From Taishania sp964580465 (lineage in GTDB: Bacteria > Bacteroidota > Bacteroidia > Flavobacteriales_D > Crocinitomicaceae): 49,730 nt of DNA. Location: contig CAZOKJ010000016.1 in NCBI GenBank assembly GCA_964580465.1, positions 1 through 49,730 on the forward strand. Reading direction: 5' to 3'. The translations under genes were made by a program, and so were the position numbers. Below, piece after piece: positions 32,320 to 41,200 of the stretch (the stretch's first letter is position 1; each line of letters begins with the position of its first letter). The notes beneath the pieces are model-generated. The model had not been told where the DNA came from. It made no database searches and saw only the letters and a program-made list of their open reading frames with translations.

Positions 32320-33688
32320 ATGTATACAAAACAGACTCTTAAAAAAACATCTATTGCATTGCTTAGCTCCTTGTTCTTCAGCAGTGCTTTTGGGCAATTA
32401 AACTTTGTGGAAAGTGCTCAAAATAACATGTTCGACCAAGTAGGTTTTAGCAAAGTAATTTTGTTGATTTAGACAACGATGGAGACGATGACTTAATCGT
32501 TTCAGGTGAGTCGGGATACTCTCCTGTTACTAAAGGATTTATCAATGAAGGAGCAGGTAACTTTACGCTGCTAAGCGGTGTAGTATTTCCCTGCTTATCT
32601 CAGACAATCATTACTGTAGGTGACGTTAATAATGATGGATTTTTGGATATTTATTTATCTGGGGAAACAGATCAATTTGAAAATGCTTCTTATTTGTTGA
32701 TTAATAATGAAAATTTAACGTTTACATCGGTACAAAATCATCCTTTTTACCCTCTATCAAGAGATGGCGCATAATTTGCAGATGTTGATATTGATGGTGA
32801 TTTAGATTTAGTTGTTTCTGGGTCTAATGATATTGGATTCCCAATGACTGTTTTATACTTGAACGATGGAACAGGTAGTTTTACAGAATCTCCTGAAGTT
32901 TTTGTATCTCTAGCTTGGGGTGATATTAACCTTGCAGACATTGATAATGATGGAGATTTAGACATCATTAACACTGGAATTAGTATAGACTATGTAAATG
33001 AAACACATGTGTATTTAAATGATGGAGTAGGTACTTTTACGGAAGATACTAACCAAAACTTAGTTGCACTTGCCTTATCGAAAATTGTGTTTGAAGATGT
33101 AGATAATGATGGTAATGTCGATTTGTTAATNNNNNNNNNNNNNNNNNNNNNNNNNNNNNNNNNNNNNNNNNNNNNNNNNNNNNNNNNNNNNNNNNNNNNN
33201 NNNNNNNNNNNNNNNNNNNNNNNNNNNNNNTATCGAAAATTGTGTTTGAAGATGTAGATAATGATGGTAATGTCGATTTGTTAATGACTGGTGATGAAGA
33301 CTATTATGAGCTTGTAACCGCATTGTACATGAACGATGGAACAGGAGCATTTACTTTAGCAACAACGAATGGTCAGTATGCAGTAATTATTACGGCTGCT
33401 AATGGCTGTATGTCATTGTCAGATTGCACAACAATTACAACTGCAGGATTGAAAAATGAATTAGCTGCTAATTGGAAGGTTGCTCCAAATCCAACTTCAG
33501 GTAAAGTAACTGTTTCAACAGACTCAGTGGCGAATACTTCAATCGTTGTTACTCCAGCGATGGGGCAAGTAGTAACTGAGTTACAAATGAATGAAACTTC
33601 TTTGACAGTTGATTTGTCGGCACAACCTACAGGTATCTATTTTATTAAAATCGGAACAGCTGAAGTTGTGAAAACAGTTAAATTTTAA
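32320..33688 (+). pseudogene. Broken FG-GAP/VCBS-repeat T9SS cargo gene with an assembly gap
   Basis: A signal peptide (MYTKQTLKK to AFGQ) opens a frame that ends at TAG 32470-32472. FG-GAP/VCBS repeats (VDLDNDGDDDL, GDVNNDGFLDIYLSG, DIDNDGDLDI, EDVDNDGNVDLL) continue from 32463 in another frame, so one base appears lost in the T-run before 32463. A second break is the in-frame TAA at 32772-32774. A 100-N gap at 33131-33230 follows. Joining the gap edges at their shared 55 bp restores a frame that ends in a type A sorting domain (WKVAPNPTSGKVTVS to VVKTVKF). Two lesions and the gap may be real decay or poor assembly at a contig end. If intact it would encode a secreted beta-propeller-like protein. 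Confidence 0.8.
33131..33230. other. 100-N assembly gap
   Basis: The run of N is exactly 100 bases long, the usual placeholder for a gap of unknown size. The 55 bases before it (33076-33130) are identical to the 55 after it (33231-33285). This indicates overlapping contig ends, or a repeat copy left out, within the VCBS-repeat gene. Confidence 0.95.
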
Positions 33689-33720
33689 TGAATAGTTGAT
33701 TGTTTATAATTAATAAGAAT

Positions 33721-33745
33721 GGCATCTTTTTAAGGTGTCGTTTTT
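33721..33745 (+). terminator. Terminator after the broken cargo gene
   Basis: GGCATCTT and AAGGTGTC pair with two G-T pairs around a 3-nt loop, followed by a T-run at 33741-33745. Confidence 0.65.
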
Positions 33746-33794
33746 AGTTTTTACATTTTTTGTTAAAAAAAACAAGAATAAAATATTTTTTACA

Positions 33795-33802
33795 TATCTT
33801 TG
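33795..33802 (+). promoter_or_regulatory. -7 box of the T9SS cargo gene at 33850
   Basis: TATCTTTG matches the consensus and lies 47 bp before the ATG. No -33 TTG is present at the usual spacing. Confidence 0.4.
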
Positions 33803-33849
33803 GTGCGTATCTTAAATAAAAGAAATACTAATTTTAAACATAAGAACTT

Positions 33850-34848
33850 ATGAAAAAAGGATTACTTTATGTAGTAGCTCTTCTTGTATCAAGCGCAAGT
33901 TTCGGGCAATTAACTCAAGCAAATGAACCCGCTGTTGGTGATTATTACGATATGTATAAGATCGATTCAGCTTCTGTACCAGCTTTACAAACAATTTTAG
34001 GTGTTACTGGTAGCAATGTTACTTGGAATTACTCAACTGTAACCATGAATGTTTCAAATGTTGGTGTGATTGGAATTGAAGATCCAACTGTTACATCTAA
34101 TGCTGCTAGCTATCCAACATCTACAAAAGCAATTACACAAGGAACAGCTTTACAGTATTTTAATTCAACTGCTACTGAACGTGTTTCTCAAGGATTTGTG
34201 TTTTCAGAACCAACTTTAGGTGAAATTGTTGTAGTGTTTGATACAGATGAAGCGAAGGTTTTAACTTACCCTTTTAGCTATGGAAGTACTAATACTGATA
34301 CGTATATAGGTTCAACTACAACTCCGATGGGTGCTGCAACTGTTACTGGTAAGGTTTACTCAACGATTGACGGTGAAGGAACTTTGCAATTGCCAACAAT
34401 GACTATACCAAACTTAATGCGTTTGACAACTATTGATACTTCTGAAGTAGATGCAGGTTTCTTATCTGTTGAGGTTATCCGTGTACAAATGGAGTACTAT
34501 GATAAAAACAATCCTGGATTACCAGTTTTTGTTGATGCTTTCTTGCAAATGGGAGCTTTTGGAGAAGATAGACAAGTGTTTTCTAAAGAGTTTTCTACTA
34601 TGGGAATTACAACAAAAGAAATTCAAAACTTAACAATATTCCCGAATCCTTCAAACGGTAAATTTGTTGTGTCAGGTGATTTTACAGAAGCAGCTGTAGA
34701 AGTTACTGATGTTACTGGTAAAGTTGTTTATCATTCAACTGTTAACGCAGGAGCTACTGTTGCTTTAAATGACGCGAAAAGTGGAGTTTACTTCGTGAAA
34801 GTTGCTGCAGGAGATAAAATTTCTGTTCAAAAAATGACGATTAAATAA
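33850..34848 (+). CDS. T9SS type A sorting-domain secreted protein
   Basis: The 332-residue protein has a signal peptide (MKKGLLYVV to ASFGQ), a beta-rich central part of about 230 residues of unknown family, and a C-terminal type A sorting domain (NLTIFPNPSNGKFVVSGDF to the terminal SVQKMTIK). It should be exported by the SprA translocon. No catalytic motif is recognised. Confidence 0.88.
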   Translation: MKKGLLYVVALLVSSASFGQLTQANEPAVGDYYDMYKIDSASVPALQTILGVTGSNVTWNYSTVTMNVSNVGVIGIEDPTVTSNAASYPTSTKAITQGTALQYFNSTATERVSQGFVFSEPTLGEIVVVFDTDEAKVLTYPFSYGSTNTDTYIGSTTTPMGAATVTGKVYSTIDGEGTLQLPTMTIPNLMRLTTIDTSEVDAGFLSVEVIRVQMEYYDKNNPGLPVFVDAFLQMGAFGEDRQVFSKEFSTMGITTKEIQNLTIFPNPSNGKFVVSGDFTEAAVEVTDVTGKVVYHSTVNAGATVALNDAKSGVYFVKVAAGDKISVQKMTIK

Positions 34849-34869
34849 TCGAAGAATAACTGATGAAGA

Positions 34870-34898
34870 AAGCTGTGCTGAAAGGCATGGCTTTTTTT
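34870..34898 (+). terminator. Terminator after the T9SS cargo gene
   Basis: A 10-bp stem including G-T pairs (AAGCTGTGCT with GGCATGGCTT) closes on a GAAA tetraloop and is followed by a T-run. Confidence 0.8.
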
Positions 34899-34908
34899 GT
34901 GTCTAAAC

Positions 34909-35310
34909 CTACTCTTTAAGAAAGCGTGCTAGATTTGTTTCATCAACCATAACGCAGTAGCGACCAGCAATTCGATGGCGTCTTTTTGCAATGAAATTAT
35001 AGACAAAATCCCTAAGCTGAATGGGTAAAAATTGAAAAATGCGCAAGATTTGCCAATACCATTTTAAGTGTTTAAGCACACGAAATGCAGCCGATGATTT
35101 ATCGTGTAATTGATTGCCATCAAAAAAGTAAAACGTTGATAAATCTGGAGATGACAAATTGTTTGAATGAAAAAAAGCAGAAGAAAATGAGGATTGAATA
35201 GCGGAGAAATAAATAGAATGATCTTTCTCGTGGTTTAAAATAAATTGCACTGTTTGATTGCAAAAACCGCATTCTCCATCGTAAAAAACTATTTTTTTCA
35301 CATTTTTCAT
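34909..35310 (-). CDS. DCC family thiol-disulfide oxidoreductase
   Basis: The 133-residue protein has the DCC signature (DUF393) at the N-terminus: VFYDGECGFCN with Asp11, Cys14 and Cys17. The family is thioredoxin-like and its physiological partners are mostly unknown. The C-terminus is basic and aromatic (LPIQLRDFVYNFIAKRRHR). The gene ends next to the terminator of the convergent cargo gene. A TATGTTTG box at 35322-35315 ends only 4 bp before its start codon. Confidence 0.9.
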   Translation of the reverse strand: MKNVKKIVFYDGECGFCNQTVQFILNHEKDHSIYFSAIQSSFSSAFFHSNNLSSPDLSTFYFFDGNQLHDKSSAAFRVLKHLKWYWQILRIFQFLPIQLRDFVYNFIAKRRHRIAGRYCVMVDETNLARFLKE

Positions 35311-35363
35311 CTTACAAACATATATTTTATAATCGAAAAAATCACATTCTCAATTCATTTTGT

Positions 35364-35371
35364 TAACTTTG
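35364..35371 (+). promoter_or_regulatory. -7 box of maeB
   Basis: TAACTTTG lies 19 bp before the maeB ATG. The -33 position is not clear. The genes maeB, ruvA and sprA follow with 2-27 bp between them, so one transcript may cover all three. Confidence 0.45.
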
Positions 35372-35390
35372 TTTTCTTAAATTAAAAATT

Positions 35391-37655
35391 ATGGGCAAGC
35401 AAAAAAAACAGGAAGCATTGGACTACCATTCTTCTGGCAGACCAGGAAAAATTGAAGTCATACCAACAAAACCTTACACATCACAAAGAGATTTATCGTT
35501 AGCATATTCGCCTGGAGTTGCTGAACCTTGTTTACGCATTGAGGAAAAGCCAGAAGATGCATATAAGTACACAGCAAAAGGAAACTTAGTGGCGGTTATT
35601 TCAAATGGTACAGCAGTTTTAGGATTGGGAGATATTGGGCCGCTAGCATCTAAGCCTGTAATGGAAGGTAAAGGATTGTTGTTTAAAATTTTTGCTGATA
35701 TCGACGTGTTTGACATTGAGGTAGATGCAAAAGATCCAGAAGTTTTCATTCAAACTGTAAAAGCTATTGCGCCAACTTTTGGAGGTATCAACTTAGAAGA
35801 TATCAAAGCTCCTGAGGCATTTGAAATCGAAAGAAGACTTAAAGAAGAATTAGACATCCCAGTAATGCATGATGATCAACATGGAACAGCCATTATTTCA
35901 GCGGCTGCGTTGTTAAATGCATTAGAATTAGCAAATAAAAAAATTGAAAAAGTTAAAATTGTTGTTTCAGGGGCGGGTGCTTCAGCTTTGTCTTGTGCAA
36001 AGTTATACAATTCATTAGGAGCAAAGTTGGAAAATATATTTATGTACGACTCTAAGGGATTGATTCACAAAGATAGAACAGACTTAGACGAGAATAAATT
36101 GTTCTTTGCCGTTCATAAAAAAGACCTTTCTTTTGAAAAAGCATTTGAAGGAGCAGATGTCTTTTTAGGATTGTCTAGAGCCGGATTAGTATCAAAAGAC
36201 ATGATTAAAAGCATGGGGAAAGATCCAATTGTGTTTGCGTTGGCAAATCCAGAACCAGAGATTTCTTACAAAGACGCAATGAGTACTCGTAATGACATTA
36301 TCATGGCAACGGGTCGTTCGGATCATCCTAATCAAGTGAACAATGTATTGGGATTCCCATACATCTTTAGAGGTGCATTGGATGTTAGAGCAACTGTTAT
36401 TAATGAAGAAATGAAGTTGGCAGCAGTTCATGCTATTGCAGCTTTAGCAAAAGAAACAATTCCAGAGGAGGTTATTGAAGCCTACAATGAGAAAAACATT
36501 TCATTCGGTAGAGAATCAATCATTCCTAAACCTTTGGATCCTCGTTTGATTTATTATGTTGCTCCAGCCGTTGCAAAAGCAGCAATGGAATCTGGCGTGG
36601 CAAAAAATCCTATCAAAGACTGGAATGAATATGAGTTAGAATTGAAGAATCGTTTAGGAATTGAAAACAAGTTGTTAAGAAACTTAACTGACAAAGTTCA
36701 ACACAATCCTAAACGTGTAGTGTTTGCGGAAGCAGATAATATCAAAATTCTTAAAGCAGCTCAAACAACAAGTGAAGAAGGTGTTGCTTATCCTATTTTG
36801 TTAGGGAACAAGGCAATTATTGAGAATTTAATCAAAGAATATAGCTTGGACTTTAACGAAGTGACAATCATCGACCCTAAGTCAGATGAAGAAAAAGCAC
36901 GTCGTGTAGATTATGGTAAGAAATTCTTTGAAAAGCGCAAACGTAAAGGAGTAACTGAATTTGAGGCTATTCAATACATGCGTGAACGCAACTACTTTGG
37001 TTCAATGATGGTAGATGTAGGTGACGCTGACGCGATGATTACTGGTTTAACACGTAATTACCGTACTTCTGTAAAGCCTGTTATTCAGACAATTGGATTG
37101 GAAAAAGATGTGAAAACCGTTGCGGGTGTTTATATTTTGAACATGAAACGTGGGCCATTGTTTTTAGCTGATACGACAATGAACATTGATCCTACTGCTG
37201 AGCAAATAGCTGAAATAACAGCCAATACGGCAAGAACAATGCGCAAGTTTAAAATTACACCTCGAATTGCCTTGTTATCTTATTCTAATTTTGGTTCTTC
37301 TCCAGGTGCAGATCCAGAAAAAATGGCAAAAGCAACTAAAATTTTACACGAAAATCATCCAACTTTGGTGGTAGATGGTGAAATTCAAGCAAACTTTGCT
37401 TTGAACGGTGACTTAATGAATGAGAAATTTAGTTTCTCACAATTAGCAAATAGAAAGGTTAATACATTAATTTTTCCTAATTTAACAGCCGGAAATATTT
37501 CTTACAAGCTGCTTTTGGAAGCAACAGGTGCAGATGCTATCGGTCCAATTTTGGTAGGACTTAAAAAATCAGTACATGTCTTACAAATGGGAGCGTCAGT
37601 AAGAGAGATTATTAATATGGTCAAAGTGGCCGTTGTTGATGCAGGAAGCAAATAA
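35391..37655 (+). CDS. maeB: NADP-dependent malic enzyme with phosphotransacetylase-like domain
   Basis: The 754-residue protein joins a malic enzyme (about residues 1-410) to a phosphate acetyltransferase-like domain (about 430-754), the layout of bacterial MaeB. In the first half, YSPGVAEPCLRI, 'VISNGTAVLGLGDIGPLASKP' and MHDDQHGTAIISAAAL are malic-enzyme blocks, and VSGAGASALSCAKLY is the dinucleotide-binding site. It decarboxylates malate to pyruvate with NADP+. The second half usually acts as an allosteric module binding acetyl-CoA. It precedes ruvA by 2 bp. Confidence 0.94.
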   Translation: MGKQKKQEALDYHSSGRPGKIEVIPTKPYTSQRDLSLAYSPGVAEPCLRIEEKPEDAYKYTAKGNLVAVISNGTAVLGLGDIGPLASKPVMEGKGLLFKIFADIDVFDIEVDAKDPEVFIQTVKAIAPTFGGINLEDIKAPEAFEIERRLKEELDIPVMHDDQHGTAIISAAALLNALELANKKIEKVKIVVSGAGASALSCAKLYNSLGAKLENIFMYDSKGLIHKDRTDLDENKLFFAVHKKDLSFEKAFEGADVFLGLSRAGLVSKDMIKSMGKDPIVFALANPEPEISYKDAMSTRNDIIMATGRSDHPNQVNNVLGFPYIFRGALDVRATVINEEMKLAAVHAIAALAKETIPEEVIEAYNEKNISFGRESIIPKPLDPRLIYYVAPAVAKAAMESGVAKNPIKDWNEYELELKNRLGIENKLLRNLTDKVQHNPKRVVFAEADNIKILKAAQTTSEEGVAYPILLGNKAIIENLIKEYSLDFNEVTIIDPKSDEEKARRVDYGKKFFEKRKRKGVTEFEAIQYMRERNYFGSMMVDVGDADAMITGLTRNYRTSVKPVIQTIGLEKDVKTVAGVYILNMKRGPLFLADTTMNIDPTAEQIAEITANTARTMRKFKITPRIALLSYSNFGSSPGADPEKMAKATKILHENHPTLVVDGEIQANFALNGDLMNEKFSFSQLANRKVNTLIFPNLTAGNISYKLLLEATGADAIGPILVGLKKSVHVLQMGASVREIINMVKVAVVDAGSK

Positions 37656-37657
37656 AA

Positions 37658-38233
37658 ATGATAACACATTTAAACGGAAAACTCGTTGAAAAAAATCCAA
37701 CCAACATCGTTATAGAATGTAACGGTGTTGGTTATTTTGTTGCTATTTCTTTGAATACTTTTTCAGGACTTGGTAACAATGAAGCTGTAAAAATCTGGAC
37801 GAAACTCATTGTAAGAGAAGATGCTCAGTTGTTGTATGGCTTTGCTACTACTGAAGAGCGTGCGATGTTTGAAAACCTCATTTCTGTGTCTGGTATTGGA
37901 CCTAACACTGCTATGATTATGTTATCATCGTTGGTTCCAGAAGAAATAGCACAAGCTATTTTGGTAGAGGATGTTAAGACTATTCAAAGTATCAAAGGTA
38001 TTGGAGCAAAAACAGCACAAAGGGTTATTGTAGATTTGAAAGACAAAGTGGCTAAAATGAACTTTTCTTCAGAAAATCTTTTTGTGAAAGACAATACAAA
38101 CCGTTTTGATGCGTTAACAGCATTAGTATCACTAGGATTTGATAAAAAAGCCGCTGAAAAAGCTATTGATAAAGTGGCTCAAGGTGATGATACAGTAGAA
38201 AAATTGATTAAAGAAGCATTGAAAATATTATAA
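37658..38233 (+). CDS. ruvA: Holliday junction branch migration protein RuvA
   Basis: The 191-residue protein has the three RuvA parts. The N-terminal OB fold starts MITHLNGKLVEKNPTNIVIE. The helix-hairpin-helix pair is SGIGPNTAMIML and IKGIGAKTAQRVIVDLKDK. The C-terminal three-helix domain contains DALTALVSLGFDKKAAEKAI. It binds Holliday junctions and loads the RuvB motor. It sits between maeB and sprA, with 2 bp to the former and 27 bp to the sprA ATG, an order that I recall in other Flavobacteria. Confidence 0.96.
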   Translation: MITHLNGKLVEKNPTNIVIECNGVGYFVAISLNTFSGLGNNEAVKIWTKLIVREDAQLLYGFATTEERAMFENLISVSGIGPNTAMIMLSSLVPEEIAQAILVEDVKTIQSIKGIGAKTAQRVIVDLKDKVAKMNFSSENLFVKDNTNRFDALTALVSLGFDKKAAEKAIDKVAQGDDTVEKLIKEALKIL

Positions 38234-38260
38234 GTGTTGAAAAATAAAACTCATCTACTT

Positions 38261-41200
38261 ATGGGGAATTGGAATAGAGGCCTATTACTAGCCTCATTTT
38301 TTGTTATTGCATTGTCAGGAGTGTTTGCACAAAACGATTCCTTGCGCTACCCCGTGAACAAATCGTACGATCCTACTCATACGCAAAAACAAAGTTTCGA
38401 CTTAGGCGATCCGTCTAATGTTAAAACTTCTATCGTTTATGACCCTAAAACGGGGAAATACGTTTTTAAAGAAACAATTGGAAATACTGATATGAATTTC
38501 CGCCCGCCGTCCATGATGACGATGGATGAATACCTTGAATATGAGCGTAGAAAGTCTTTAAATGACAACTGGAAAGATAAGATAGATCAGCAAACTAAAA
38601 ATAGTCAACCTTTTGAGTTGCCTATCAAAATCAATAACAAACTGTTCAAAAGCTTCTTTGGTTCGGATGTAATATCAATCAAACCTCAAGGAACCGTGGA
38701 AATTGGGCTAGGGGTTAACTCTTCAAGATATGACAATCCGCTTCTTCCTGTAAAACAACGTAGAATTACGCGTTTTGACTTTAATCAAAACATCAACTTT
38801 AGTGTTGTTGGTCAAATTGGTACACGATTAAAATTAGGATTAAAATACAACACACAAGCTCAATTTGAGTTTGACAACCTTACTAAGCTAGAGTACAATG
38901 GTGATGAAGACCAAATCGTTCAAAGTATCGCCTTAGGAAATGTGTCTCTGAACTTGCCAACAACGTTGATACCAAGTTCTAAAACGTTGTTTGGTGCCAG
39001 CACTAAGTTGCGCTTTGGTCGCACAACTGTTGATTTAATCGCTGCTTCTGCAAAAGGGCAACGAAAAGAAATTAAAGTGGAAGGCGGAGCTCAAAAACAA
39101 AGCTTTGAATTGAATGCTGATCAATACGAAGCAAACCGTCACTATTTCTTGAATTTCTATCATCGCGATCACTATGATGAGGCAATGAAATCTTTACCAA
39201 TTGTTAATTCAGGTGTGAACATTAGCCGCTTAGAAGTCTGGGTGACAAACAAAACAAATACGACAGAAAATACCAGAAACATTATTGCTTTCACGGACTT
39301 AGGGGAAGGGAAACCTGAAAATGTGCAAGGAACACCAGGTGGCTATTCTAACAGTGATTTACCAGATAACTCAGCAAATGCATTGTACCAATGGGCGTCT
39401 TCACAACCTGGTATTCGTGATTTCTCAAGTGCCGTTGGAACACTTGCTTCTCAGGCTATTGCTCCAGGCCCTTTTGTTCAATCAGTTGACTATGAAAAAG
39501 TGGAAAGCGCCAAAAAATTATTGGATGCAGAATTCACTTACAATGCGCAATTAGGATTTATTTCATTGAACACTCCTCTAAATAATGATGAGGTTTTAGG
39601 GGTAGCTTACGAATATACTTATAGAGGACAAACTTATCGAGTAGGTGAGTTGTCAACAGATGGTGTGGAAGGAACAGATGCAATCATTCTTAAATTGTTG
39701 AAACCAACCATGACAGACCCTAAAAATAAGCTGTGGAAATTAATGATGAAAAACGTGTATTCAATTGGTGCTTATCAAGTTGATCAAGTTGGATTCCGTT
39801 TGGATGTGTTGTATAATAATCCTGAAAATTCATTGTACGTACCATTCTTCCCTCAAGATGGATTAGACGATATACAAATTGTTACCATGTTGGAAATGGA
39901 CCGATTAAACCAAATGGGACAACCTTTCTCTGATGGGGTGTTTGACTTTGTGCCGATGACTTTAAGTGGAAATCGCTTCGAAAATGGGGGAACAATCAAC
40001 GCAAGAAATGGACGTGTTTATTTCTCTACAACAGAACCATTTGGTCGCGTTCTTGCTGCCAAAATGATTGAAAAAGGTATTCCACAAACAACAGTAGATC
40101 GCATTGCATTTACAGAATTGTACGATTCAACTAAAACAGCAGCTCAGCAAATACCATCTAAAAATAGATTCTTATTCAAAGGAGAGTATAAATCATCCAT
40201 TTCAGGCGATATTCCGTTAAATTCATTAAATGTTCCAGAAGGAGCTGTAAAGGTTACCGCTGGCGGTGTGCAACTAACAGAAGGAGTTGATTATACTGTT
40301 GATTACAACTTAGGTCGTGTTCGTATTTTGAATGAAGGATTGTTAGCTTCTAACCAGCAAATCAATGTTTCAGTTGAGAGCAACTCCGCCTTCGGTTTCC
40401 AATCGAAATCGTTAATAGGTTCACGTGTAGCTTATCGTTTCAGTAAAGATTTCAATGTTGGAGCTACGTGGATGCGAATGATGGAACGACCGGTGACAAA
40501 AAAAATTGACTACGGAAGTGAGCCTTACAAAAACAACATCGTAGGATTTGATGTTCAATATAAAACAGAATTACCATTCTTAACGAAAGCAATTGACTGG
40601 TTACCTGTGTTATCAACCAAAGAGAAATCGTTTATGTCATTCTCAGGCGAGTTTGCTCATTTGATTCCTGGTCAACCACGTGCCATTTCTAAAAAAGGAA
40701 TTTCGTATGTAGATGATTTTGAAGGTGCGCAATCTACGATTGACTTAGCAAGTAGTTTAAATGCTTGGTATTTAGCTTCATTGCCTCATGGACAACCGTC
40801 ATTGTTTCCAGAGTCACAAGCAACAGGATTGAAGCGTGCATTTAATAGAGCAAAAACAGTTTGGTACCGGATAGACAACATCTTCTACCGTCAAGATGCA
40901 AATACTCCAACTCATATTGCAAATGACCCAATGGTCAATTCTGACAGTAGAACAAGAAACGTGAATTACAAAGATGTTTTCCCTCAACAAGATAATCAAT
41001 ATGGTACTTTGTCTAACTTGCAATTGTTAGAGTTGGCTTATTATCCTAAAGAAAGAGGGATGTACAACTACGATACAACAAGCATGATAGATGCAGATGG
41101 CCACTTTACCAACCCTGAAGATAGATGGGGAGGTATTATGCGTGCCATGACAACAACTGATTTTGAATTAGCAAACATCGAATACATTCAATTTTGGGTA

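Noticed and set aside
33076..33285. CRISPR or tandem repeat made by the duplicated 55 bp
   Set aside because: Only two copies exist, both touch the N run and both are coding, so an assembly overlap explains them better.
33126..33350. Frames reading through the N gap
   Set aside because: They contain only unknown residues across 33131-33230 and cannot be real as drawn.
38234..38260. GTG start of sprA directly after the ruvA stop
   Set aside because: The ATG at 38261 gives a standard signal peptide, while the longer form adds a charged tail before it.
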